Below, piece by piece: positions 1-10,996 of a stretch of DNA of 64,000 nt. The notes beneath the pieces were generated by a model. It was not told the DNA's origin. It was given only the letters and a program-made list of their open reading frames with translations, and did not search any database. The stretch is from Magnaporthiopsis rhizophila (taxonomy: Eukaryota > Ascomycota > Sordariomycetes > Magnaporthales > Magnaporthaceae). The position numbers were made by a program, and so were the translations under genes. Every line of letters starts with the position of its first letter. The stretch's first letter is position 1. The stretch is taken from NCBI GenBank assembly GCA_003049465.1, contig PYSS01000111.1, positions 1 to 64,000 of the forward strand, in the 5' to 3' direction.

Positions 1-93
1 AACCCTAACCCTAACCCTAACCCTAACCCTAACCCTAACCCTAACCCTAACCCTAACCCTAACCCTAACCCTAACCCTAACCCTAACCCTAAC
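1..93. repeat. Telomere repeat array (CCCTAA)n
   Basis: About 15.5 perfect tandem copies of AACCCT (TTAGGG on the other strand) start at base 1, so the window begins at a chromosome end. TTAGGG is the usual telomere unit of filamentous fungi. No subtelomeric helicase or spacer follows; open reading frame starts within 10 bases of the array. Confidence 0.98.
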
Positions 94-102
94 ACGCTCT
101 CA

Positions 103-2356
103 ATGTCAAAACATGCGCCCTTACGACCTTTGTCGGCGTCGCCTGTCACGTCACAGTCCGGGAACTTGGTCTTCACCCAGCCGCTTTGGATATTATCAAA
201 AAGAACTTTGATTTCCTGCATTACTCCGACTGGACCTTGGTTTTTTTTTGCTTTTGTTCTAAAGGAAAAGGTGACCTGGCCAGCAAGTTTTTGGATGGTA
301 AACCCACCCTTTTTTTTCCTTTGGGTTATGCGCGTGTTAACCGCCTTGTTAGAAGTGCACACTTACATAGTGGGCGCGGGCCCGTTACCGCCCGTTTGCA
401 ACGCCGATGCTCCTGTACGGGACGCGCTTCAGGACCGACATGTTGGCGCATCTACAAGTAAGCGACGTTAACCCCCGCAATCAATTTTTCGGGCGCCTTT
501 TAACTTGCAATTTTGGCACGCAGACTCACATCCCTCGTCCTCCCTCCCGACCCCAATTGCAGCGCCTCAGGTCCCGCCTGACGATGCCACCACCTCAGCG
601 ACGGTCCAGCACGAACCCTCCGGACATACCAAAAAGCGGGGGGCAACCGATAATGCGCCTGTGCAGCCCAAGCGACGTTGGGGCAAACGTCGCAAGCAGA
701 CGGTAGCCGTTTCAACCCCATCGCAAACGGCTCCATTCGCCGAGACCGAAACGTTCCCGCCGACCGCTTCCATCGGTGCCGCGCCGCTCAGGGGCACCCA
801 GGCGAGCCAGCAGCCTCCCCCACCGATCCAATCCGCAGCCGCGTCTCCCAACACCAACGCGGCTCCTCCCAATGCCGGGACCGAGCCGCCGTCCCTCCCG
901 ACCGCGAGTCGGAATAGCACCCCATTTGAAGGTTCGTCCGTCTGGCCTTCCACTACCACCCTCACCCCTAACGGACCTAGCTCTTTATGTAAAGCTTTAA
1001 TATCCTAACCGTCCGTCGCATACCGCCGTCATTTCAGACCTACAAACTCCGCCAGTGGCCCCGCCCTCCCCCCCGCTCGTGACCCGGCCCCAAGACCCCG
1101 GAAACGGCACACCGTCCGCCGCGGTTCAGCCGGACGATTCGCATCCACCCCCTGGCTCGAGTAAGTGATAATTGTTGCCCTTTATTTCGACAACCCCGCA
1201 CGATCCTTTCGGACCCTCCGCAGCACAAACGGAAGCCATCCAAGCGACATCAGGGCAGCTCCCACACGCGCGGTATGAATCACCAGCGCTTAGTTTCGGC
1301 TTGTGCCAGCTAATCCAGCTCCATCGCAACAGCTCCATCCGCCGAGACCCAAGCCCTCGCGTCGGAAGCGTGTTTGTCAGCTGGAGAGACGGGCGCCTTT
1401 GCCGCGCGAGGCAGTACCGGCTTCCATAAGGGCCAGCCTTCCCAGTCTGCGGCCTTGTCTCCCGATGCCTGTCCGGCCAAGCCGCCGTCCCCCCTGACCT
1501 CGACTCCGAATACCATTCCACCCCAAGGTTCGCCTGCCATTCTGGCCTTCCCCTAACCCACCCTCGCCCCCGACAGACCTGTCCCTTTATATGGGATTCA
1601 TTCTAACCGTCCGTCGCACATCGCCATCTCTTAGGCTCGCCACCGTCTGCCCATTCGAACCGACCGCCCGCAATCGAACGCGGAAACATAGGAAACAGCA
1701 AAGCGTCTTCGTCCGGGAACACAACCACCTGTCATGGGCCAGCCCCTCCTCCCACGGTCGAAGCGCCACAATCGGCAGGACAGGTGAACGTCGGCGCCGC
1801 GTCACCGTCCCACCTGCTGAGCCTGTCAACAGTCCCCCCACCCGCCGAAGAGGTTCACAGCCTCAGGGGGTATCTACTTTCCGCCGCCCATAATTTCTTT
1901 ACTGAGGAACTTATAAGCATGTTGGCTCTTGAAGAAGAAAATGCCCAAAGACAACCTGGTGCGCGAGGAAATTCAATATCTGGTCGTGTTTTTAAAAAGG
2001 GCCTTATCTTGTTCGGCATCCGTCTACGGCCCGATCGGCAGAAGGATTTTATGGTTCGGGAAGATCATTTGAAAGGCGACCTTTTGGCCGCTGTACAGTT
2101 ATGGCAGTCACAGAACCAGACGGGGTCGATCGTGTACCAAGAGCCAAACGGATTCATCATCCAAATAGGTTTCGCGGGAATGGGTGTAGCCAGGACTTTG
2201 TTTCACAAACCACAATAACCTAACCACGTTCAAACCAAAACGTCGCGCTATCGACCTCAACCTCAACCTCAGACCCCTGGGAAACAGGAATAATAATAAA
2301 CCCGTCCTTTGCCAAAGATTCCGCCCCGATGTAGCCGATGCCCGCGATATGTATGA
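103..2356 (+). CDS. Hypothetical Pro/Ser/Gln-rich protein abutting the telomere
   Basis: I do not recognise the family. Coding character is P/S/T/Q-rich. Intron 458-523 (GTAAGC...GCACGCAG) joins a frame open from the ATG at 103 to the exon starting at 524. Intron 989-1037 (GTAAAG, CTAAC branch, TTTCAG) and intron 1161-1223 (GTAAGT...CCGCAG) both keep phase. A further donor near 1275 is likely. The last exon (about 1650 onward) ends in a more globular part, about residues HSLRGYLLSAAHNFF to IQIGFAGMGVARTLF. TAA at 2216 and three consecutive TAA at 2291-2299 interrupt a Q/P-rich tail; the first TGA is at 2354. The exon/intron block around 560-1040 looks duplicated at 1230-1635. An ATG only 10 bp from the telomere has no room for a promoter, so the gene is probably truncated by chromosome breakage. 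Exon structure is uncertain. Confidence 0.4.
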
Positions 2357-3921
2357 GAAACACGCCCGCTTTCCAGCAGAGTTTCATGGTTTCCGTTAGA
2401 ACGTATGTGTTTGAATTATCAGTTGTTGCGACATTTTCCTGTATTAATTAGAATTTTCCATAAAAACCGCAATCCCAGGATAATGGCATGCGCTCACTTT
2501 TGTAGGCAAACTGTCCATTGCTAACTAGCAGCTTTCGAGCAGGCCAGTCGATAAATAACTGGAAGGAGGTGTATAACGGAACTCGTGATTTTTTTTTCTC
2601 CCACTTGAAAAGACGGAAATCCTGTCGGCCGGGGAGGGAGTTCGGTATTTCAAGTGGGGGATCAGGCGCGCTTTTTGTTCCTTATGAGCAGGCGGGGCTT
2701 GTGACAAAGATTTCACCCCGCGAGACGTAAGGACTCGAAAAGTCCATATTCAGGACGGTTCATGCCGAGCGTGTCGGCGGTGCGACCGGCGAGACTCATT
2801 GAGTGGGCCAAAGCCTAGTTCTGCCATGGAAAAAAAGGCAGCAGGACTCCATTTAAAAAGAGCCGGCCAGCGGACGGCCATCCAAATGGTCCGCCCGGCT
2901 CGTTAGGCATCAACCATTTTGTTATCGGGCATTTTTGCAGCACCCATCGCAATTGCCGATATCCTTTTGATCGTGCCATTGGTGCGCAAACGTTTTTGTG
3001 ATTTTTTTACGACCAGATGCCACACTGGCTCCCATGTGACAGCCGATGACTCGCGTCATGGCTTCCGGCTGCTGCCGATAACCAGCCTGTGCGTCCCGTT
3101 GATCCGAAATGGCTGCTTTTGATCATTTAATTCCCGCATCAACACGAGTGCTGCATACAGCCTGCATTTTACCGATGACGCACAGAACTGCGGGGTACAT
3201 TTACGTGTTAATTGCTGAGGAGGGGTTTATTTTCGAGGGCGGCCAAGCCACCAAGAGGTCGTCTTTCTAATCTGCCTAGCTATCTGTTATCTGCACGTGA
3301 CTTGGATTTGGCTGGCGCCCTGTCTTGGCCCTGCCTGGAGCTTGATTTGATAAGGTGTGATTAGCTAAGATAAAAGGAACGTTATTTTTATTTTCGACCC
3401 GGCTTCCGCCGGAGCACATTGGTCGGTCCATTCGCACATTTTATCGGTGGTACGGAAAATGGGCAGGGTAAAAATGGTCCTCGATGCGGGCGACCCAACG
3501 GACAATCTCGTGTGGCGAAACCATTTGAATTGACACCCGCATGCCCCTGCTTCTCGGCCCTGCAAGGGGTTGCGCTTCGATGGGACGTATTCCCGAGAAC
3601 CCAGTCGGTGGTGAACTTTGCGGCTGGGATGTAACCGAAAGCTGGAAAGACGCTATTTAATTGCCCCTGTCGCGCAACATCGTGACGCGGAGAGCGATCG
3701 TCGCTGAGAAGGTCCTCCTGCAGGCTATCGCGGAGGTGGCGCCTGCTAGCCCTGTTTGGAAAGGCACAATTTTGCTGTGGCTTTTTGAGGATTGGAGGCG
3801 CTTCAGCGCTTTCTTCCCTAGTAGGGATGGGGGAACGTGGCTTTCAATTTCCATGCATGCTATTCGCTCGTTTAAGTGGCCCCTCCGTTGATCCGCCTTC
3901 CCGGGATACAGCGATTGGCTA
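2357..3921. other. Intergenic, no supported gene
   Basis: Only short open frames (under 80 codons) on both strands, without recognisable motifs, convincing splice chains or codon bias. No repeats or RNA genes seen. Confidence 0.5.
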
Positions 3922-4390
3922 GTGCTTAAGTCTGACGTGGGGGCGACGGAACCAGGCAGGACTCAACAGTCGCTAGCCGACGCGCCGTCCCCGGCTTCCA
4001 CTGGTGTTGCTGCATCCCTTCCTGGAGGAGCGGGAAATTCTGACAGCCTAACATCCGAATTTGTGATTCCCAAATTTGATCCCCCAGAGTCGCCAGCCAG
4101 TCGTGCACCAATCCAAGCAACAAGAGAGGCCACTCGTGCGCGAATCCAGGGCAAATGGGCCAGGCTTTTTATAATAGCGGCAACCTGAACTGTTCGTTAG
4201 CACAAAGAACCGCAATGTTAAAGACCAAGCTTACCAGAAATGGAAGGCTTGCCCATTCCGAAAGCCCTCTGAACACGCAACACAAGGTCGCCAGCAGACT
4301 GAGGAGGTCTATAAAGCTGCAAAACTTCAACAAACTGAGGAGGTCCGTAAAGCTGCAGAACTTCGGACCCTTCTGCTGGCCCCAGGTTGA
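3922..4390 (+). CDS. Possible small gene with a repeated QTEEVxKAA motif
   Basis: Open frame from about 3922 encodes a hydrophilic S/P-rich stretch (VGATEPGRTQQSLADAPSPA). Near 4155-4180 the more coding-like frame shifts by one and reads through TAA-TAG at 4172-4177 into a helical, charged region with two copies of QTEEV(Y/R)KAA(K/E)L near 4295-4365, ending at TGA 4388. The two frames are not joined by an obvious intron, so this is either a frameshifted remnant or an artefact. The complementary strand is also open here, as part of the membrane-protein candidate at 4169-4946. Confidence 0.28.
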
Positions 4391-4946
4391 CCTTTGGCCC
4401 CCTAGGTTTTCAGCTGGCCCACTTTCGGCATAAATAAATGATAGTGTCAAAAGGCCGTGGAGGAACCAAATGCCGGCTGGGACGATGGCGACAATCTTTT
4501 GGTTAAAAAGATCAGGGTGGATATTAAAAAGGACCAGCAAGACGGGGTAAAGACCAAGGGAGATAACAGCATCCAGTAAAAGTAACGGGATTCGCCATTC
4601 TCTTTTGGCCGGCGTACGTCTATGGTAAATAATGCAAGAAAAAACCTATAATTGTATTAGAATGATCCCAACTTGTATTTTGGAAGGAACTTACGTCGAA
4701 TAAAAATGAAGCGGAAATGCAAATAGCCTGAATGAAGGAGTGATATCGGTGCGCCGGTAATACGAAAGCCAAAGTCACGGCAAGCACCGCGGCCGCCGCA
4801 ACCACCGAAAACACGATAATCCCCGCAACCTTCGCGACCGGCAGGATGGGATGCGCATCAAAGGGTCGATACTGAATGATTGGGCGGGCAATTAAATAAA
4901 ATGGTAACAGCGCAAAAGCCACTGCAGAAAATACCCAGTTATCCAT
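4169..4946 (-). CDS. Putative multi-pass membrane protein
   Basis: Two exons on the minus strand. Exon 1 runs from the ATG at 4946 (MDNWVFSAVAFALL) to 4695 (84 codons, phase 0). The intron 4694-4646 has an excellent donor (GTAAGT), a TCTAAT branch and TTATAG acceptor. Exon 2 starts at 4645 and is open to TAA at 4171-4169. Five hydrophobic segments are visible: WVFSAVAFALLPFYLIA, a V/A-rich helix (VAGIIVFSVVAAAAVLA), IQAICISASFLFDVFSCII, PLLLLDAVISLGLYPVLLVLF and KIVAIVPAGIWFLHGLLTL. The last third (after about 4430) is lower quality and opposes the charged plus-strand candidate, so the true end may lie near 4430. Family not recognised. An alternative in-frame start lies at 4970. Confidence 0.45.
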
Positions 4947-4970
4947 AATAAGGTACCGATCTCGTCCCAA

Positions 4971-5914
4971 GTTGGAATCGAAGCCACGAGGCGGATAAAA
5001 TTATTTTATAGCCTAAATTTAATGGGTGGGTAAAGCGAGCCCAGAGCACATCACGTCAGGCATGACACAGCTTGCATAACGCAAACAAGGGCATTAACCG
5101 CTTGTGCCCGCGGCTCAGCGGAAAAGCACCCATTCGGTGGGGGTGGCTTTGGGTGGCACTCTGCTAATGACAATCATAAACGCAATAGGATAAGCCCGAA
5201 ACCAGGATAAGGGGCAAAAAGCTGGATTTTTACCAATCCTGGATACGGAAAGCAATCCGCTGGTGGTGTGGAAACGGAACGATTTGGTAAACAGGGTATC
5301 GCCAACGACAACCCATGATAGATGGGAAGTGGGGGAGGCGTGTCCTCTGCCAGGAGCGGACGGCTTCGTCCTATTGGGTGAAAGCAAATAACCCCAAAAT
5401 GAGTGTTCGTTGGTCACTGCTGGCCCTGAAGCCACACCAGTCATCCCTGTCAAGGAGGACATACAATATTTGAATTAGCGATCGCGATGTCAGCGGAAGA
5501 CAGGTGTGGGTGGACGACAGGGTCAACCTGGACCTGCCTGTTATAGTGGACAAGGTAGCCCGTGGGGTGTAAGGTATGGAAATAAGAAAATATATCGGGT
5601 CCAGGTGCAAATAAAAGGCGCCTAGCGGCAAAGGTTTTTATTTAGTGGCTGGCGATGGACTTTAATTCCGCATTACAGGCGGAAATTTCCCGTACTCCGC
5701 CGAGCTGTTTAATATGCAAACAGGTTTAACAAGAGGTAGATATGGAAAGGGGTGTGGCCGTTTTATATCCCCATTATCACTCTGGCGATCTGCTCTTACG
5801 ATAAAGGCGCCGTAAAAACAGGAGTCGGCACCGACAGAGCCCGAGCCGGCGATGCGTATCAGTAACAAGCCGCTGCCGTGCAGCCGCTTTTAGCCATCTC
5901 CCAAACCCTCACCG
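4971..5914. other. Region with open frames but no supported gene
   Basis: Minus-strand frames of 68-115 codons (5868-5662, 5631-5371, 5462-5115) exist and might be upstream exons of the membrane-protein candidate, but I found no convincing splice chain. The frame of the downstream bZIP gene is also open upstream here, apart from TAA near 5807 and TAG at 5891. Confidence 0.3.
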
Positions 5915-8011
5915 TTGGGCAACATGCGCAACGTCCTGTCGCCCGGCCACACGGCACAGCGCCAAAATGGCGCACTAACGGACCACCCGCGCTTAGGACC
6001 CAGCTCCAGCACACCCCGTGCGGCCCCTCGGCCAGGCTTGCGGGACGTGACGTCTCTGCCCTCGCCTTCGTTACCTAAGGCAGGGCCTTCTCTATCCCCA
6101 CCACCCCGAACCACGCCATTAATAACACCGCGCCCTCTGCCAAAGTCTCAGCCATTATTATTGTACACGGCTTGGGCTGGCGAGCAGCAGCAGCAATAAT
6201 AATAGCAACAGCAACAACAGCAGCAGCAACAACAGCAGCAACAACAACAGCAGCAATAACAATAGCAGCAATAATAACAGCAGTAATAATAACAGGCACA
6301 AGCACAACCACAGCCGTAGCATGGGCAGCATCACCCAAGCTTTCCTGGAAGATGGATCTTGCCGGGTATCGGTCGCTTTGTTAGCCTAAAGGGCCCTAAC
6401 GCGATGGGTATCAACCAATAAAAGCACTCGTTTTCCCGCTCACATATAAGTTTGCCCTTTTATTATTATGCGCCTTCTCCATTTTATCAAATTCCACCAT
6501 TGTCCAGCATACAAACCTACGGGCCGGTACCTCCGATCCTATATGCGAACGCCCCTTACGGCCGCAAAAACGCACCGTTTGGGTTTAGGTCGATATCGCA
6601 ATTATTATACGGACGGAGCGATCATAGCCCCACCAGTTCGCCCAACGATAATAATAAAAACAATAATACGATAGGGCCGAACAGGAAATGCGCCAAAATG
6701 GAACAGCCGCCGAAATCCGAAAGGTGGTTGCTACCGGGCGGGTGCTATCAGGCGGACTGGTATCCGCAGGGCAGCCAGGGTGGTGGAGAAAAAAAAGGGG
6801 TAATGGCGGTTTTTAACGCCAGGACCCTGATACGAAATTTTGTGATAAGCGGCGGAGCTGAGAACGGCACGGGTTTAGCGCTTTAGATCCAGCCCGAAAG
6901 CGCCAAAGCCATCCGCATTAATATGGATATATTCCAGGCGTCCAAAAAAACCGATAACAAAAAGAAGCGCAACGCGAACACCTTGCGCCGGTTCCGGGAC
7001 CGCAAAAAGCAGGAGATTTAAATTATTAAAGAGCAGAACGCGGAGCTGCAAAGGTAGAACGGCGATTTCAAAAAGGAGCTGGAGGATTTGGAGGCGCGTT
7101 TAGGCCGGGCCCAAGCCGAGCGCAACTTTTACCGCAACGATAGGAATCGGTTGCATAATATTGTCCGCCGCGCCGATACGGAGCTCCTGCAAAAAGCCGA
7201 GCGGATGGCCCCCTTGATTAGCCCGACCATATGGTCGGCCCTGCTAAAGCATGCCAGCGCCGCCCTGCCGGGCTCAGGCGATATGCACCACCACCTACAC
7301 GCCGCCGGCCCGCGGGGCGGCCCGCCGCAGCCGTCGGGCGCCGTCTACCACAGTGGTCGCCGCCGCACCGACGCGCCAACCAGCGCCGACGGCTTGGCCT
7401 CGTTATACAACGGCACCCCTTCTCAAAGCCCATACCAGGGGCCGCGGCACCACATCACGTACGGCCCTGGACATCCGCACGGCGCCGCAGGAACCACGCC
7501 GTCGCACCGCGGCCACCGCCTGCCGTGCCTGAGGCTTTTGTCGCTCCTGCCTCCGATCTCGCCGTCTCGTGGGCCGCAGCATGACCACCATGGCCCGCTG
7601 CACCCGCCGTCTGCCCAGCGGCTGGAGTGCTCTGTGGCTATGATGCCGCTAGCTTATGGCGGAAAACCCGCTGCCTTGCCCCCTATACTAGCTGACGGGG
7701 TCACCCAAAACTGTTCGATGCACCGGCCGCAACCGTCTCCGCTTCAGTCGCCGTGGTCGGCGCCGTCGCGTAACATGAACGATATCAACACGGCGCCGGG
7801 CCGCTTGCTGCCGCCCACCGTCGGTCGCCCCACTTCAAACGTCGGCAGCGGGTCGCACCTGACCAATGTAAGCCGATCGTGCCCGCCGCCTGTCCTTACT
7901 GGCCATACGAAGAAAATTAAAAAACTAATACAGGCGGGCTCAGCTTAAAGTATCGCCTGCCGGCCTATCGCAGATACCCGGCGCACCCGCGCCTCGACGA
8001 GAGTCACATGA
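5915..8011 (+). CDS. bZIP transcription factor candidate with polyglutamine tract and in-frame TAA/TAG
   Basis: One reading frame runs from about 5915 to TGA at 8009 (about 698 codons) with no TGA and sixteen TAA/TAG. Order: S/P-rich N-terminus; 37-codon CAR/TAR tract (6185-6295); Y/P-rich and N-rich linker; basic region about 6970-7010 (RNANTLRRFRDRKK, satisfying N-x7-R); leucine-zipper-like heptads about 7025-7100, with Ile, Leu, Phe and Leu spaced exactly seven residues apart only if TAA 7019 and TAG 7055 each count as one residue; then H/P-rich C-terminus. bZIP proteins bind DNA as dimers in the nucleus. Stops are at 6197-6205, 6257, 6263, 6272, 6275, 6284-6292, 6317, 6419, 6884, 7019, 7055 and 7946. 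It is either a gene decoded with UAR as Gln or a C-to-T damaged pseudogene. The 5' end is unproven; the subfamily is not recognised. Confidence 0.55.
6185..6295 (+). repeat. CAR/TAR trinucleotide tract (polyglutamine with interspersed stops)
   Basis: All 37 consecutive codons in the bZIP frame are CAA, CAG, TAA or TAG: 27 CAR, 8 TAA and 2 TAG. No other codon occurs. Flanking codons after the tract (GCA CAA GCA CAA CCA CAG) keep many intact CpA dinucleotides. Confidence 0.95.
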
Positions 8012-9000
8012 GGGCATGCTCCCACAGGGCTTGCTGGGTGGCGGCAGCAACCCTTGTGCGCCCCTGACGGGCGATCAGGTTGAATATTTCAGGAGATTCG
8101 CGGGAGGTTGTTACAGGAACACGTTGAAGGAAGCCTACGCCGTTTTGTATCGGCAAGAGTGCCTGAATGCTATTCGGCGCGCTGGTTGCAGCTTAAGCAA
8201 TAAGGGCACGTTTTAAACTGGGTTTTTTTTTTTCTGGCCCCTGCCTGTTTTTTGCTTGTTTTGTTTATGCAAAATAGGCTTGTTTTTCGTCCCGGAAACC
8301 ACGCCCGGGTTAGCCCTGTGCCTGTTCATGGTGAAATGGGCAAGAATTTTCCTGCGCAATCAATGTGTAAGAGACGTAGAGAGTATTTCAATGTAGGTAG
8401 AGTCGGTACAGGCGTCGGGACTAGGATCCCCGTCGTAGGCGGAGGCGCAAGGCCCCGCGTGCATAAAAATAAGCTCTATGCATCGCCCTGACCTGATAAG
8501 ACCTTATCGAATAAGGGCGTCCCGACCCACTATTTAGGGCACGTGCAAACAGTAGGTGCAAACAGGAGGTCTACCCTTTACTGCCCGTGACACAATATAT
8601 ATGGCAGCTTGGCAAGTTTTCGATCCACGACAGTGGGGGGCACGGTGGCCCTGCGCCTCGATCCCACCTTGCGCTTGGCCTTTATCCTTCCCGTCAGTCG
8701 GCTTGCACGCTAACGACGGGCGGCGCCTAGCCGTGGGCTGCCAGGGTCCTTTGCAGCAAGGCTGTACTGGTGACTGCCTGGTCGCCAGCAGGCCGGGGGT
8801 GCCCATTTCGGGCGAGGGCCCACCCCCGTTTTAACGCGGCTAATATCCTAGAGCCCAACGCTCGGCCATAGCATATCGATAACCAGCCACGTCGATGTCC
8901 CGGGCCGGAAGCCTTAAATAATCGACCATCCGCCCCCTGCCGGCGCTATTTTCTTTTCCTTTTGCTCTTTTCAAAAGGAAAAGCTGCCAGACCGATCCAT
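8012..9000. other. Intergenic, no supported gene
   Basis: Short frames only, such as 8016-8216 (+) encoding a cysteine-containing stretch that may be a small exon. A pyrimidine-rich stretch lies near 8222-8270. No repeats or RNA genes recognised. Confidence 0.4.
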
Positions 9001-9070
9001 CAAATGCTTGAGCTACCCGCACATTCCACGAACCCCAGCGACACTGAACACTCCGAGCCCCAACGGCGCT

Positions 9071-10996
9071 ATGAGCAACCCCTCATCCTTGCCCGCGCGG
9101 CACACCGCGGGTATGCCGGGCAACCAAAGCGCTCCTCCTGTTTTGGGCCACCACTCCTACAACGTGCCGGGCAACCAAGGCGCTCCTCCTGGTTTGGGCC
9201 ACCACTCCTACAACGTGCCGGGCAACCAGGGCGCTCCTCCTGTTTTGGGCCACCACTCCTACAACGTGCCGGGCAACCAGGGCGCTCCTCCTGTTTTGGG
9301 CCACCACTTTTACAACGTGCCGGGCAACCAAGGCGCTCCTCCTGTTTTGGGCCACCACTCTTACAACGTGCCGGACAACCAAAGCGCTCCTCCTGGTTTG
9401 GGCCACCACTCCTACAACGTGCCGGGCAACCAGGGCGCTCCTCCTGTTTTGGGCCACCACTCCTACAACGTGCCGGGCAACCGGGGCGCTCCTCCTGGTT
9501 TGGGCCACCACTCCTACAACATGCCGGGCAACCGGGGCGCTCCTCCTGTTTTGGGCTACAACGTGCCGTCGCAGCCTCCGTCGCGGCCTCTAACGCCCGG
9601 GGGGATGGGCATGTGGGGCCAGCCACACAGCAGGCCGGCTATTGGATACCCTCCCGGCGCCAGGGTCGAGGCAATGCCAGGCCGCTTTCCGTCGCCCACC
9701 GTCGATCAAGTCACAGCCAATCCCAAACTTGACGACGACGTGGCCAGGCCGACCTTTGCCATCCACCAGTCGCTTCCCGAGGCGAAGCGTGCTATGCGTG
9801 GCAATTGGGAAAAGATGCCTAACCAGCCTGTCGGCCTATCGCAAACACCCAGCGCGCCGGCACGTCAAAATCCCACAGAGACTGCCGTCGGCCTGCAATA
9901 TATAAATAGTTGGCCTTAATTTCTGCTGCTGGTTTCGGCGCATATGTTCTAACCATGCTTAAACGCCCAATAGTATTTTAATAATAAGGAATGCGGGGAT
10001 TTTAGTGCTTCGCCCGTAGTCCACCCTGGCGGTGTCACTGCCAGTTCCCCGCACGCGTTGTCGCCCTTATTGTCCTTGCCGGCCTCGGCGCCCCCGACCC
10101 AATATGTGCCGACAGCCTCGACGCCGCCGTCGGGCACGCCAAACTTGCTAAGTCGCGCGGTCAGCGGCAACCAGTCTCAACTTCTCTCCCTGATCAAAGA
10201 ACTCCACCAGGCCGAGGAGCGGTACACCAAATTATCCGGGGTAATCGCCGCAATTACAATCCCGGACGAGAGCCGGGTGTGGCAAAAAGGCCTGCGCAAA
10301 AGCTTGAACGCCATAAAATCCATCATCTGCAGAAAATACGGCGTAAGGGCCGGGATCGACATCGAGCGCCAGCGCACGGGCATCACTTCCGACACGGACG
10401 GCAATCCTCCAGCCCAGTTCCAAAGCTACAACTCTGGAATACCCGCAGCACCACCCTCCCAACAAAACCCGGCAGCAGTGAACGATAATAGGTTCCCCGG
10501 CAACCCCGTTAAACGCGAGATAGCCAACGACAGCGCCGGAATCCCTGCGCCCAAGCGGCCCAGGATACTCGCCTCACCCATCCAGCGGCCGTCGGCACAG
10601 CCAGCCACTGCTCAGTCAGTTTCTGCCCAGCCAGTCCCTGCTCAGCAAAATCAGGCAAGCGCACCTATTGGAATATCGCCCAATGCCGGCACCGCCTCGC
10701 GAAACCGGTCGACGGCGGCCGGGGCTCCCATCGGAATACATCCGGGCGTCGGCGCCGCCTCGCCAAATGAATCGGCGGCCAGTAACTCGAATGGCAGCCC
10801 CGATTCAGCGGCGCAAATTAAAATCGAGCCCGTCGATGCCAAACCCAGCCATCCCACCTTAGGGGCCACGGTTGGTGCCGCTGGAAATAAGGGAATGAAA
10901 GGGGACAAGGAGAACGATGAAGATGATGATAGTAACGACGACGACATTCCCGCCGTGCTTCCGGGAACCGTCGCCGCTCATCGTTCATTTTGGTGA
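9071..10996 (+). CDS. Hypothetical nuclear-like protein with a 17-residue tandem repeat and an acidic tail
   Basis: Start taken at the ATG 9071 (MSNPSSLPARHTAG). The N-terminal third is a 17-residue repeat (GNQGAPPVLGHHSYNVP). The middle reaches TAA 9917, TAA 9950 and TAG 9971; the 9920-10005 stretch may instead be one or two introns (TTCTAAC at 9948 and ATTTTAG at about 10005 are visible). From 10058 the same frame is open to TGA 10994: a short helical domain (LLSLIKELHQAEERYTKL, then VWQKGLRKSLNAIKSI), a bipartite nuclear-localisation-like KRPR cluster at about 10550, Q/A/P repeats, an IKIEP sumoylation-like site near 10820 and an acidic run of D/E/N near 10915-10950. The features suggest a chromatin or transcription protein. 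Family not recognised. The opposite strand and other frames are open because of the GC-rich repeat. Confidence 0.5.
9119..9568 (+). repeat. 51-bp coding minisatellite
   Basis: Eight 51-bp units plus a ninth shortened to 42 bp, encoding GNQGAPPVLGHHSYNVP with alternation of V/G at position 8 and Q/R at position 3. Units are about 90-98% alike, suggesting recent expansion or homogenisation. Confidence 0.92.

Noticed and set aside
9119..9568. CRISPR-like array
   Set aside because: The units are contiguous, have no unique spacers, and are coding; the genome is fungal.
9069..9626. Long minus-strand and alternative-frame open frames across the 51-bp repeat
   Set aside because: A 51-bp unit (multiple of three) without stops leaves several frames open together. 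The frame continuous with the downstream acidic domain and TGA 10994 is preferred.
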